Of a stretch of DNA of 64,000 nt, positions 1 to 8,386 are shown in pieces. Position numbers and translations under genes: made by a program. The notes below the pieces were generated by a model. The model made no database searches and was not told where the DNA came from. It worked only from the letters and a program-made list of their open reading frames with translations. The DNA is from Bradyrhizobium guangzhouense. GTDB taxonomy: Bacteria > Pseudomonadota > Alphaproteobacteria > Rhizobiales > Xanthobacteraceae. The DNA is taken from assembly GCF_004114955.1 (NCBI RefSeq), contig NZ_CP030053.1, positions 2,976,001 through 3,040,000 on the forward strand. The letters run 5' to 3'. Every line of letters starts with the position of its first letter. The stretch's first letter is position 1.

Positions 1-477
1 GTGGTAGTCGGACAGCCAGAATCCGAACAGGCAGTTGAGGATCAGGCGCAGCGTATGCGACTGGATCGAGCGATTGACGGAACGGTCGGACTGGTTGTCG
101 CGATAAGTGATGACGATGTCGGCGGCGCCGGCGGCCTTGAACATCCGCGCGATGCCTTCGTTCTGGAAGGCATGGTCGCCGGGAACAAGCGTGATTGCAT
201 CGAACTTCGCGCGCGACAAGGCATATCCGAAGCCGGCACCGACGCCGCGCCGTTCGATGTTGTGATGCACGATGATCCGCGGCTCGCCGGCGGCATACGA
301 GTCCATGATCGCGCCGGTCGCGTCGGTGCTGCCGTCGTCGATCAGGAAGATCTCGAAATCGTCCAGCAACTCGCGGGCCAGCGGCAGCACCCCATCAATC
401 GTGTCGGCGATCTTGTCCTGCTCGTTCAGCGCCGGAATGACGATCGTGAGCCGTTTTGCTGCCCTGGAAGATATCAT
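1..477 (-). CDS. Family 2 glycosyltransferase (C-terminus beyond the window)
   Basis: Partial gene; the frame stays open to the left edge, giving 159 N-terminal residues. It has the GT-A nucleotide-sugar fold start IVIPALNE (residues 12-19), the DDGSTD motif (47-52) and a GDH acidic motif (100-102) where a DxD-type metal site is expected. The family transfers a sugar from an NDP- or polyprenyl-phosphate donor, usually at the cytoplasmic face of the inner membrane. ATG at 477 is the only ATG before an upstream in-frame stop near 529. It follows the two small membrane proteins on the same strand and may be in their operon. The subfamily (for example dolichyl-phosphate mannose synthase-like) cannot be settled without the missing end. 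Confidence 0.85.
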   Translation of the reverse strand, partial: MISSRAAKRLTIVIPALNEQDKIADTIDGVLPLARELLDDFEIFLIDDGSTDATGAIMDSYAAGEPRIIVHHNIERRGVGAGFGYALSRAKFDAITLVPGDHAFQNEGIARMFKAAGAADIVITYRDNQSDRSVNRSIQSHTLRLILNCLFGFWLSDYH

Positions 478-597
478 CGAATGCCGCCGTCGCCGGCTAC
501 TCTCATGGTTGAAGCGCAAGCGGCAACCTTAAGTGATCGAGTGCCGGCAAACAATGCCGCCTCCCGCAGGTCGGGCAGGAGAGTGGCATTCGGGCCA

Positions 598-1116
598 CTA
601 TTCGCTGAACTCGTAGAGCCCGGAGTTCCCGATTCCGAAGGCCCGGCGCAGGCGCCCGATCCGATTGGCCATGGTCCGCCCCGCAGCCGTCGCGGCGAAT
701 CGCGAATCTGATTGCTCGACCAGCCCGCCGTCGACGAGGATTTTGGTCCGTCCGTAGAACAGATCCGGAACCTGCCGTTCGACCACATCGGAAAGCGGTG
801 CCGTTCGGCCCGGCCGATCGACAAGTCCGAGCAGGATGTCCAGTGACACCGATTTATACGCCGCACCGAAGGCGAAAACATAGGCCATGACGCCGAATCC
901 GAAAATCGACGCCGCGTCCCAATACCGGAAATCCGGCAGGGTCAAAACGCCCAACAGCACGCCCAGCATATGCGAAAGCAGAGCGGCAAGCCCGAGCAGC
1001 ATCACCGGCGCGAGCGACCAGGCGCGGATACGCGCCGTGATCTGAAGGGCAGGCGCCAGCAGCGCAAAGACAACCACAGCGACGAGACCGACAGCGAATG
1101 ACATCGTGCCCGTCAT
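598..1116 (-). CDS. Small membrane protein with winged-helix-like C-terminus
   Basis: 172 residues; I do not recognise a named family. About three hydrophobic segments occupy residues 5-105. A soluble C-terminal part (about 110-165) has the helix-helix-strand-strand look of a winged helix, with GRTKILVDGGLVEQ followed by FAATAAGRTMANRIGRLRRA. The start ATG overlaps the stop of the upstream gene (ATGA, 1113-1116), so the two are translationally coupled. The upstream neighbour has the same layout, suggesting a heteromeric pair. Position beside a glycosyltransferase suggests a link to glycan synthesis, which is inference only. Confidence 0.7.
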   Translation of the reverse strand: MTGTMSFAVGLVAVVVFALLAPALQITARIRAWSLAPVMLLGLAALLSHMLGVLLGVLTLPDFRYWDAASIFGFGVMAYVFAFGAAYKSVSLDILLGLVDRPGRTAPLSDVVERQVPDLFYGRTKILVDGGLVEQSDSRFAATAAGRTMANRIGRLRRAFGIGNSGLYEFSE

Positions 1117-1619
1117 CCGAGACCCGTCGACAAACGAACGAGCTTCACGAGACGTGCCACCGCAAGTCCTTTAGCCGTCGGAGTCAATTTGCCGTCGGCA
1201 CTCGTCACCATGCCGGCGCCGATCAGAAGCTTCAGTCGATTGTGTGCGAAGGTACCGAGATCCCCGCCTTGCATATAAGCCCCGGCCCATTGCTCCGAGG
1301 TGAGGGGACGTCCGACCTGGACCAGCGCCGTAAGCAGCGTCAGGGTAAAACCCCAGGCCAGCAGGCTGAACAGGATGTAGCAAAGCATCATCGCCGTCGC
1401 GAGCAGGAAGAAGCCGCCAACCACGTCGGCGAACTGTCGTTGCCCCGGCAGCGCAATGCAGGCGATCACGAACAGAATGATGGCGCTGAGACAGCCCATT
1501 CGAAAACGACGGCCCGCTCCGCGAATAGCCGCGATACGTGCGTAACACACCAGCAGCAGCGGAAGTCCGGCACTCAGACAAATCGCAGTGGTCTGTGCAG
1601 GCCCCGGTAGGAAGTTCAT
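1113..1619 (-). CDS. Small membrane protein with winged-helix-like C-terminus (partner)
   Basis: 168 residues from ATG at 1619. An in-frame ATG at 1685 exists but lies between the -35 and -10 boxes of a good promoter (1669-1697), so a transcript starting near 1662 can only use 1619. The N-terminus is hydrophobic, with about three to four membrane segments (residues about 8-28, 42-58, 62-85, 90-105). The C-terminal 70 residues resemble a winged helix, with RLKLLIGAGMVTSADGKLT then PTAKGLAVARLVKLVR. The layout is the same as the downstream gene, with which it shares a 4-bp ATGA overlap. Function unknown. Confidence 0.68.
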   Translation of the reverse strand: MNFLPGPAQTTAICLSAGLPLLLVCYARIAAIRGAGRRFRMGCLSAIILFVIACIALPGQRQFADVVGGFFLLATAMMLCYILFSLLAWGFTLTLLTALVQVGRPLTSEQWAGAYMQGGDLGTFAHNRLKLLIGAGMVTSADGKLTPTAKGLAVARLVKLVRLSTGLG

Positions 1620-1668
1620 CGCGGAAAATCGCCTCGGACGCCTCGGTGCTGCCGCAGCCGGCGCGGTG

Positions 1669-1697
1669 TCTATAGGAGGTCGCATTTTATGGGTCAA
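1669..1697 (-). promoter_or_regulatory. Sigma70-type promoter for the small membrane protein pair
   Basis: On the minus strand, TTGACC (1697-1692) is followed by a 17-bp spacer and TATAGA (1674-1669). Transcription would start near 1662, about 43 nt before the ATG at 1619. This placement excludes the upstream ATG at 1685. Confidence 0.6.
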
Positions 1698-1698
1698 T

Positions 1699-1710
1699 GA
1701 TCAATTGATC
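1699..1710. promoter_or_regulatory. Perfect palindrome GATCAATTGATC next to the -35 box
   Basis: A 12-bp perfect palindrome sits immediately upstream of the minus-strand -35 box, in the gap between two divergent transcripts. The position fits a regulator site. No regulator gene is nearby, so this is a candidate only. Confidence 0.35.
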
Positions 1711-1796
1711 CTCCGCATCAGGCTCTTGCGGTAGTCGGATGGGCGTGCGAACTCTTGCCGCCGATGCCGTCCTCGATCCATCCCAGCACATCTTCA

Positions 1797-3446
1797 ATGC
1801 GCCGCGCGACAGCAGTCTTGCTGGCGCTGCTATTGGCCGCGCATGCGCCGATGCTGCTGAACGACGGCCTCTTCATGGACGATTGGCTGGTGCTCAAGGC
1901 CGGTCCGGGCTTCGTGATCGACATCGATTTCCTGCTCCACGGCGCAGGCCATCCGGTCTTCTACAGCTACGACGCGATCGCCAACTGGACCGGCGCGCCG
2001 ATTGCCGTGATGTTGTCGCTGGCGCTCGCCGGAATTGTCTTCGGCGCGACGTCTCTGGCGCTGGCTGCAACGCGGCTCGACCTGCTCGATCGCGCCGAGG
2101 CGGTCGGCTTCGCGCTGATGGTGTGGACTTATCCCGGCTATCAGCTCTGGGCGGGCAAGGCGAATGCGGTCTACGTGCTTAGCTTTGGACTCTTGTTCGT
2201 CGGGACCTTGCTGCTGACGCTGGCCTACGGCGCGCGCGGAGTGCGGTGCGCGTTGCTGCGCCTGGCCTGCGCGCTCGCGTTCCTTCTGGGGTTTGCGCTC
2301 AATTCGACGATCGTGCTCTATGCCTTTGTCGTGCTGGGCCTCTTCGTCGCAATATGGCTGCGCGGCGAGCCGACGCACGGCCTTGTCCGGCGCACCTGGC
2401 TGGCTGGCTGGTGCTGTGCCGGTCGCTATCCGGACCTGGTGATGCTTCCCCTGATTTATTGGGGCGCGCTCAACATCTGGTTCAAGCGTAGCGGCGTATA
2501 TGCGCAGTATTACAATGCCCATTTCCCGAGGCCCGGCGAATTGCTGAACGGCTGGGAGACATTTTTTCTCGCCGGCTACAGCGACGTTGCGCTTCACGCG
2601 ATCGAGGCCGCGGACGCGGTGCCAAAGCTCTTTATCGCAGCCGCGCTCCTGGTCGGGATTGCTTTGTTCCTGCTGCGCGCCGATATGAAAGCGACCGCGC
2701 CGCGATACGCCAGCCTCTTGCCGTTCGCGCTCGCCGTGGTCGTGTTCCTGGTATTGTCGCTGCCCTATCTGATCGCCGGCATTTCGCCGTCTTCGACGAA
2801 TTTCTACGAGAGCCGTCATCTTCTGATGTTTGGTCTGCCGTTGGCGCTGACGCTGCTTGCCATCAAGCGGGGAGCAGAGCGCTGGATTGGTCCGAGCGCT
2901 GCCATTGTCCTCGTGTTCGGATCGGGAGCGGTGCTGTCGATTGGCCTGCTATGGACCGACTACGCCTTCATGCAAGCCAGGACCCTGAAGCAACAGGCCT
3001 TGGCGCATCATCTCGCCCACCAGCCGCAGCCGGCGGCGACGGTCTTTGCACTCGATGACGGCTTCGTCGACTACCCGTCACGCCACACGAGCTTCGGCTT
3101 CACCGAGGTCACCGGCACCCTTCGCCTCGTCTGGGGCAATCAGCCCTTCCTGGGATTTGCCCTGCGCGCTGAACGGCCGACCGTCTTGCGAGAGGTGCAA
3201 GCGGCGCGGACTGGGCCGAACAGCGCCTTTGCTCACCTCGACCCGTCTGGGCCGCAGGCGACGATCTCGATGCAGCCGGGGCCGGCCGCGGCGCCCAATC
3301 TGGCTCTGGCCAGGAAATACTACACGTGCCGACTGTTGGCGCGTTGCGACGTCTCGCAATTGCTGGATCAACTCGCGCAGGTGAGCATCAAGGTGGGACC
3401 TATCGCCGGCATTCTGCCGCTCGAGGCTACGAAGCCTATCCGATGA
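1797..3446 (+). CDS. Polytopic membrane protein, possible GT-C glycosyltransferase
   Basis: About 549 residues from ATG at 1797; an earlier ATG at 1764 and a TTG at 1755 are in frame. The 1797 start puts MRRATAV directly before the first membrane helix, the usual positive-inside arrangement. There are roughly ten to twelve hydrophobic helices in the first 400 residues, then a periplasmic-looking C-terminal domain. An FMDDWLVL acidic pair follows helix 1, where GT-C enzymes that use polyprenyl-phosphate sugars carry their catalytic Asp. The gene is transcribed against the sugar operon and overlaps the Gfo/Idh gene by 11 bp at the 3' end. The GT-C assignment is tentative. Confidence 0.7.
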   Translation: MRRATAVLLALLLAAHAPMLLNDGLFMDDWLVLKAGPGFVIDIDFLLHGAGHPVFYSYDAIANWTGAPIAVMLSLALAGIVFGATSLALAATRLDLLDRAEAVGFALMVWTYPGYQLWAGKANAVYVLSFGLLFVGTLLLTLAYGARGVRCALLRLACALAFLLGFALNSTIVLYAFVVLGLFVAIWLRGEPTHGLVRRTWLAGWCCAGRYPDLVMLPLIYWGALNIWFKRSGVYAQYYNAHFPRPGELLNGWETFFLAGYSDVALHAIEAADAVPKLFIAAALLVGIALFLLRADMKATAPRYASLLPFALAVVVFLVLSLPYLIAGISPSSTNFYESRHLLMFGLPLALTLLAIKRGAERWIGPSAAIVLVFGSGAVLSIGLLWTDYAFMQARTLKQQALAHHLAHQPQPAATVFALDDGFVDYPSRHTSFGFTEVTGTLRLVWGNQPFLGFALRAERPTVLREVQAARTGPNSAFAHLDPSGPQATISMQPGPAAAPNLALARKYYTCRLLARCDVSQLLDQLAQVSIKVGPIAGILPLEATKPIR

Positions 3447-4470
3447 TGTTCCGCTTCCAGATCGTCTCCGCGAGGGCGATGTCTGCAATCGAATCCGCGC
3501 CAGAGGCCAGCGGCATTCGGCGTGCGGCAACGTCGGACACGAATGCATCGGCTTGACGGCGAAATGCCCAGCTGCTCTCGCGCGCCAGCCGTGTCCGATG
3601 ACCATCCTGATCGAGACTGATCTGCGCCTCGTCCTCGGCAAAGGGAGGGGGCAGTTCGATGGTGATGGCCCCGCGTTCGAAATCGATCGTCAGGCCTTCG
3701 CGCCAAGGCCCCTCGGATCCGTTCGCGAGCTCCAGCACGCAGGCGATGCCGTCGAAGTCGAGCGTAATGCGCGAGGCTGCCGAGAGGTCGATCTTGCTGT
3801 TGACGACGTCGGGCGAGGGCCCGAGCAGATAGCGCGTCAGATTGATGATGTGGCTGAAGACATTCAGGAAGACATCGTAGTCCGGTCGCATCGCGGCTGG
3901 CAGCCAGTCCGGCCCGTCCTGCCAGAGCTCAAGCCCGTCGGGGCGCGCCTCAGCGGTCATCACAAAGGTGTCGCGCGATCCCCCGGTGTTGCCGCCGAAG
4001 CACCAGCCGCGCGCACCGATGATACGTCCGAGCGACTGATCCGTCCGAAGGCGCGTCAGCTCGGCCAGCGCGCGGGCCACGCCGGCATCGTGACGCTTCA
4101 TGTAGCCGATCGCGTAGACGAGGCTCCGCCGCCGCGCGGCTTCGATCAGGGACGCAGCCTGGATCGTCGTATAGGCCATCGGCTTTTCCGACAATACGTG
4201 GCGGCCGCTGTCGAGTGCGTCCAGAACGATCGGGCCGGTCGCACGTCGCTTCGTCACGACCACGACGGCGGAGACCTCGCGATCCGCGAGCAACTCGTGA
4301 TGGGAGCCGTAGATCCGAGAGACGCCGAATTTCCGTGCAGCGGCGGCTGCGAGATCAGGCCGGAGATCAGCGATCGCGACGACACGACAGGCGGGATTGG
4401 CGGCGAAATTGGCAAGGTGGCACATCTGGCCGACCATGCCCGTTCCTATGATGCCAATGCCTGGCCTCAC
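3436..4470 (-). CDS. Gfo/Idh/MocA-family NAD(P)-dependent oxidoreductase
   Basis: 344 residues, starting at GTG with GGAG eight bases upstream. The N-terminal Rossmann domain has GTGMVG (residues 9-14), and EKP (95-97) marks the cofactor/substrate cleft. The rest is the usual alpha/beta dimer domain. The family oxidises or reduces sugar hydroxyls, often the 3-OH of an NDP-sugar or an inositol. It is the last gene of the long minus-strand sugar unit, three bases after the upstream methyltransferase. The likely role is making a keto-sugar used by an aminotransferase of the same cluster (inference from context). Confidence 0.88.
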   Translation of the reverse strand: MRPGIGIIGTGMVGQMCHLANFAANPACRVVAIADLRPDLAAAAARKFGVSRIYGSHHELLADREVSAVVVVTKRRATGPIVLDALDSGRHVLSEKPMAYTTIQAASLIEAARRRSLVYAIGYMKRHDAGVARALAELTRLRTDQSLGRIIGARGWCFGGNTGGSRDTFVMTAEARPDGLELWQDGPDWLPAAMRPDYDVFLNVFSHIINLTRYLLGPSPDVVNSKIDLSAASRITLDFDGIACVLELANGSEGPWREGLTIDFERGAITIELPPPFAEDEAQISLDQDGHRTRLARESSWAFRRQADAFVSDVAARRMPLASGADSIADIALAETIWKRNIIG

Positions 4471-4473
4471 GTG

Positions 4474-5679
4474 CTAGGCTCCATCCACGCGCTTCCGCAA
4501 GACGAGGAAATGCGCCGGCTGTCCCCAGGCGGTGAGGAACGCCTGGTCGGATTGGGTGAGGGCGGTGATCCCTGCCATATCCCGCTGCGCGATCGCGCTG
4601 AAGATATGGTGGAAGCTCTCGATCGTCGCTGCAAAAGCCTCGAGTTCGACCGCGTCGTCGGCAAGAATCTCGGTGTCTTGGATTGTCGCGCGCAGCGACG
4701 CGAGGCTCGCGATCACGCGAGGCAGGCTCTCGCCGAACGGATCGTCGATCATCCGATCGACATCGAGCACCAGCGCTTCGATCGAAGCCGAGATCGCGCT
4801 CACTGCTTCGGCCTTGCCGACCAGATAGAGCTTGCGTCCGCCGAGGAAGCTGAGGCGGCTGCGGCGAAGGTGGTGTATCGCGCGCAGCAGTTTCTCGTCG
4901 GCGGACAGGACTTTTTTGTGCCAGTAAACGTCAAGGCTGTCGCGGTAAGATGGCCACGCCGAATGGATATCGAATCCCTGACCGTGCGCCGCCGTGCACA
5001 AGGCCGCCGCGTCGAGGAAGTAGCGGTGCCGGACGAAGGGGTTCTCGAGCACGTCCATCAGCCACGATTCGAAGCTGCGGGTGTGCGGGATGCTGTCCCA
5101 CTTCGCTTCGAACAGCGCTTTCGCGGTTTCGAGAGCAGGTCGGCCTGTCAGCACCTTGCCGGCGGCGTGAATCGCCTTGAGTGCAAGTTCGAAGAAGCCG
5201 CCGTAGCGTTCGTAATAGGAAGTGACGGCGTAACCGCCAGGATTGAGCAGCCGGTGAAAGATGCCGAGCCAGTTTTCGGTCGGCTGCACCGTGTAGATGA
5301 ATCCTTCGGCATCGATGATGTCGAAGCGACGATCGCTGCGGAATCCCTCGACATCCGACGATACGAGCTCGCGCAGACGTGTCGTCTGGCTGAAATGCGC
5401 GAAGTAAGCCTGAATTTTCGCGTGCGCATGCCGGTTCGGCTCGGCGAGCGTCAAGCTGGCACCCCAACTGGAAAACACCAGGGCGTTCTCGCCGGAATCG
5501 GGCCCGAACTCCAGCACGTCGGCGTCGCGGAACAGGCGCGGCGGTAGCACCAGCTTGTCCGAAAACAACTCGCGCCGCTGGCCGGCATAGGCTTCGAGCT
5601 CGGCGGACGATTTGAAATTCCCGAACGTCGGCAGTACGTCCTGACGTTCGTAATAGTTGAAGAGCTTGTCCTCAGCCAT
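4474..5679 (-). CDS. SAM-dependent methyltransferase-like protein
   Basis: 401 residues from ATG at 5679, which overlaps the upstream stop by 8 bp and is preceded by AGGG; an upstream frame extension to 5739 lies inside the previous gene and was rejected. SAM motif I is VLEFGPDSGENA (residues 55-66) and a DIIDAEGF acidic loop follows. The last third (about 250-400) is an alpha-helical extension with no family I recognise. It probably acts on a sugar intermediate of this operon. The substrate is unknown. Confidence 0.75.
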   Translation of the reverse strand: MAEDKLFNYYERQDVLPTFGNFKSSAELEAYAGQRRELFSDKLVLPPRLFRDADVLEFGPDSGENALVFSSWGASLTLAEPNRHAHAKIQAYFAHFSQTTRLRELVSSDVEGFRSDRRFDIIDAEGFIYTVQPTENWLGIFHRLLNPGGYAVTSYYERYGGFFELALKAIHAAGKVLTGRPALETAKALFEAKWDSIPHTRSFESWLMDVLENPFVRHRYFLDAAALCTAAHGQGFDIHSAWPSYRDSLDVYWHKKVLSADEKLLRAIHHLRRSRLSFLGGRKLYLVGKAEAVSAISASIEALVLDVDRMIDDPFGESLPRVIASLASLRATIQDTEILADDAVELEAFAATIESFHHIFSAIAQRDMAGITALTQSDQAFLTAWGQPAHFLVLRKRVDGA

Positions 5680-6889
5680 GCAGCGACCCTGAGACCGCAT
5701 CGAGCCGGTCGAGCTCACTCCAGATGTCGGACGGCGCAAAGATCGAGACGATCTGGAGCGGACGTTTCAAATTCTCGCGCAGCCGGTTGCTGACCTTGTC
5801 TTCGTTCTCCTGGTTCACGGCGAGAAGACAAACCAGAGGAGCGGATCTGCCAGTGAGGTCTTCCGGCGAGCGGATCGGAATCCCGGTGCCGGGCAGGAAC
5901 AATCCCTGGCGCTCCTTCTGGTCGTCGACCGAGAGATCGACGAGCTCCGCAAGTTCGTGGGCATTCGTGAAGGTGCAAGCGCGGCAGCCGGCGCCGTAGA
6001 TTGCGATCTCGGCGCCGCTGGCGCGGGCCTTGGCCAGGATCGGGCGGAGACGAGCGCCGTACTCCCTCGCGCGCTGTCCGAATTTCTCGCCGACGCCGGC
6101 CGGCGCAGGCGGCGCTGTCACTGCGCCGACGGCACGGCGGGCAGCGATGGCGAGGCTGCCGCCACTGAAATTGTATTTCTTGACGGATACCGCCTCGAAG
6201 CCATGGCGCGCCAGCAGCGCGAGCAGCGTCGGTTCGGTGAAGTAGCTGACGTGCTCCTCCCAGAGGACCGAAAGGTCGCCCACCATGGAGCCGGGCGCGA
6301 AATCAGGCACGTCGATGAACAGCAGTCCGTCGTCGCTGAGCGCGATTTTCACACAGGCGAAGAAGTTCTCGAAATCGACGATGTGTTCCAGCACCTGGCG
6401 CGAGACCACGAGATCGAACTTGCCGGCTTGCGCGACCGCGTCGTGGGCCATCTCCGGGCTGAGCATATCGGCATAGACCTTGATGCCGCGCTCGCTGGCG
6501 ATCTTGCCCGACACCGGATTGGGCTCGACGCCAACCATGACCTTCGCGCCGCGCTCGCGCAGCCTGTCCATGAACAGGCCGTCGTTGCATCCGATCTCGA
6601 ACACGGATTGATGCTTCGAGAATTTCGCGATGGTATCGAGCTCATCGACCTGGTGCGGCTCCGGCTTCCAGCTGCTGAAATTGTAGTTGAACTGCCGGTA
6701 CAGAATGTCGGGGTCGATCGGCTTGACGATCTGGGGCAGGCCGCAATCGCCGCAGGCCAGCACCTCGAACGGATAGCGCTCGTCCTGCTCGTCCCTGCTG
6801 TGCCGGAGCCGATGGGCAATCGGCATCTGTCCGAGATCGATGACCGGACGCAGGTTCGTCGAGTGGCAAAGGCGGCAATGGTCGGTCAC
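5672..6889 (-). CDS. NDP-sugar C-methyltransferase (TylC3/NovU type)
   Basis: 405 residues, GTG start. The three-part layout is that of sugar C-methyltransferases: a zinc-binding N-terminal module with C5, C8, C46 and C49, a SAM-binding domain with VFEIGCNDG (96-104), and a C-terminal Rossmann-like domain with IAIYGAGCRACTF. Such enzymes add a branching methyl to a 4-keto or 3-keto NDP-sugar. A paralogue with the same layout lies at 20836. A 250-bp gap upstream containing a perfect palindrome suggests an internal control point. The exact carbon methylated cannot be read from the sequence. Confidence 0.87.
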   Translation of the reverse strand: MTDHCRLCHSTNLRPVIDLGQMPIAHRLRHSRDEQDERYPFEVLACGDCGLPQIVKPIDPDILYRQFNYNFSSWKPEPHQVDELDTIAKFSKHQSVFEIGCNDGLFMDRLRERGAKVMVGVEPNPVSGKIASERGIKVYADMLSPEMAHDAVAQAGKFDLVVSRQVLEHIVDFENFFACVKIALSDDGLLFIDVPDFAPGSMVGDLSVLWEEHVSYFTEPTLLALLARHGFEAVSVKKYNFSGGSLAIAARRAVGAVTAPPAPAGVGEKFGQRAREYGARLRPILAKARASGAEIAIYGAGCRACTFTNAHELAELVDLSVDDQKERQGLFLPGTGIPIRSPEDLTGRSAPLVCLLAVNQENEDKVSNRLRENLKRPLQIVSIFAPSDIWSELDRLDAVSGSLHG

Positions 6890-6965
6890 TGATTATTCTC
6901 GCATTTGGGCAGGCCTGACGAGGCGATTTTCAACGAAACTGGCAGGGCCGGCAATCGAGATGTTT

Positions 6966-6979
6966 CCGGATATATCCGG
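6966..6979. promoter_or_regulatory. Perfect palindrome CCGGATATATCCGG
   Basis: A 14-bp perfect palindrome lies 77 bp upstream of the C-methyltransferase start, in the only long gap (6890-7142) inside the sugar operon. It is a candidate operator or small hairpin. No convincing promoter boxes were found beside it. Confidence 0.35.
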
Positions 6980-7142
6980 TGCCAGACCACGGAGCTGTCC
7001 TCAAGCCGATACGCGCACTCAATAGGGAGCAGGTACCAGTCGTCAGAACGTCTTGCAAGGCGCGCCGGCCGGAGCGCCAGCGGCGTCGGGCATCATGCGG
7101 TCCGGAGTTGGGCGGCGAGACCAACCATCTGCGGTCGACAAT

Positions 7143-7718
7143 CTATCTTTGCGTCAGCCAGTCCGCGGCGGTCGCACCAACCTTCGTGACGTAGTCGTGG
7201 ACCGCAGCGGCGTCGCTGCCATCCGGGGCCCAGTCGGGAAATGCCGTGCGGGATGGGTCAAACGGGCCGGCAGTGGTTTCGTGGAACACCAGCCATTCGG
7301 AGGTGATCAGGATCGAGTGGAACACCTGTTCGGGCATCCGGTAGTAGCAGCGCTTGCCATGGCCGTAAGGCGCCATTTCGAGCACGTCGCGAATCTGCCC
7401 GTCATCCTCGAAGATCACCACCTGTGCGGTGCCCTCGATGACGTGGAACGATTCCGGTTTGCCAAAATGCTTGTGGGGCCGGACATAGGCCTCGCGATGG
7501 TGCACGATCAGCATCTCGTGCAGACCGGACAAGGGATCGGGATGGGTGCAGAGCCGGCTGCGCAGGCGCGGGTTGCCGGCGGCGATGCGCTTCAGCTCCG
7601 CGATGGTGGCGTCGTCCGCGGTGACGATGGCATCGTCCGAATAATAGACTTCCGGATTTTGTGCGCGAAGCGAGGTTGACCGGCGCGGGCCCGCTTCATT
7701 CGAAGAAGATGAACCCAT
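7143..7718 (-). CDS. WbuC-family cupin metalloprotein
   Basis: 191 residues from ATG at 7718, preceded by GAGG at good spacing and overlapping the upstream stop by 23 bp. The double-stranded beta-helix carries a metal site PHKHFGKPESFH (residues 81-92: H82, H84, E89 and H92 as likely ligands). Small cupins of the WbuC type occur in O-antigen and capsule clusters; their reaction is not established. Its place between methyltransferases and the LIC12192-type gene fits a sugar-modifying or isomerising role. Confidence 0.8.
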   Translation of the reverse strand: MGSSSSNEAGPRRSTSLRAQNPEVYYSDDAIVTADDATIAELKRIAAGNPRLRSRLCTHPDPLSGLHEMLIVHHREAYVRPHKHFGKPESFHVIEGTAQVVIFEDDGQIRDVLEMAPYGHGKRCYYRMPEQVFHSILITSEWLVFHETTAGPFDPSRTAFPDWAPDGSDAAAVHDYVTKVGATAADWLTQR

Positions 7719-8361
7719 GGTCGCCTCGGTAGCCGCATTTGTCGTAGATCCAGGCCCACGTCTCCGGACCGTGGAAGCTCAGGCAGGTAAGCTGCCAATA
7801 GAGCAGGTTCGCCTTCTCGCGCTCGTTGCGGAACGATTCCACCATCAGATATTTCGAGGCGTCGCGTCCGACGCGCTCGATCTCCGATACGGCGCGGAAC
7901 ACGTCCTCGAGCGGAAGATTGTGCAGCACGCCGAGCGACACCACGAGATCGAAACTATGGTCGGGGTAGGGCAGTTCGACAGCGCTGCCGACCCTCAGCT
8001 GCGGCCGCACTTCCTCCTTGGCATTGGCGATGCCGTAGTCGGAAATGTCGATGCCTGCGATGGTGAGATCGGGCACAAGCTGGGTGAACTCGTAGAGTAG
8101 ATAGCCCTTGCCGCAGCCGACATCGAGCACGCTCATGCCGGGCTTGATGCCGTAGCGATCGATCAGGGTCTGCGCGAGCGGGCGCCAGCGTCCGTCATAG
8201 CGATAGCCGCCGTAGCCATAGCGGCGGTCCCCGTCCCAATAGTCGCGTCCCCATTGCCGCGCAACAGTCGCGGATTCCGCCTTGTCGTGCTCGACCACGC
8301 GCTGGACGTAGTCGCGCTTGGTCGACGCGTGCATCGGCTGGAGCAGGTTGATCTCGGTCAT
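7696..8361 (-). CDS. Class I SAM-dependent methyltransferase
   Basis: 221 residues from ATG at 8361 with GGGGA just upstream; a longer frame to 8481 has no support. Motif I is VLDVGCGKG (residues 78-86), followed by GIDISDYGI and a SFDLVVSLGVLHNLP motif IV-like segment. The tail after about 190 is short (YRGDHGFIFFE). This is a Methyltransf_11-type fold, third methyltransferase of the operon. A small-molecule sugar substrate is inferred from its neighbours. Confidence 0.87.
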   Translation of the reverse strand: MTEINLLQPMHASTKRDYVQRVVEHDKAESATVARQWGRDYWDGDRRYGYGGYRYDGRWRPLAQTLIDRYGIKPGMSVLDVGCGKGYLLYEFTQLVPDLTIAGIDISDYGIANAKEEVRPQLRVGSAVELPYPDHSFDLVVSLGVLHNLPLEDVFRAVSEIERVGRDASKYLMVESFRNEREKANLLYWQLTCLSFHGPETWAWIYDKCGYRGDHGFIFFE

Positions 8362-8386
8362 TGTCCCCAGCCGGTATGCAGCATCG

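Noticed and set aside
3553..5547. A 664-codon plus-strand open frame
   Set aside because: It is antisense to the Gfo/Idh and methyltransferase genes, both of which have clear motifs. Its translation has no recognisable domain.
6930..7124. A 64-codon minus-strand frame in the operon gap
   Set aside because: Arg/Ser-rich, weak start context, and no similarity that I recognise; the gap is better explained as regulatory.
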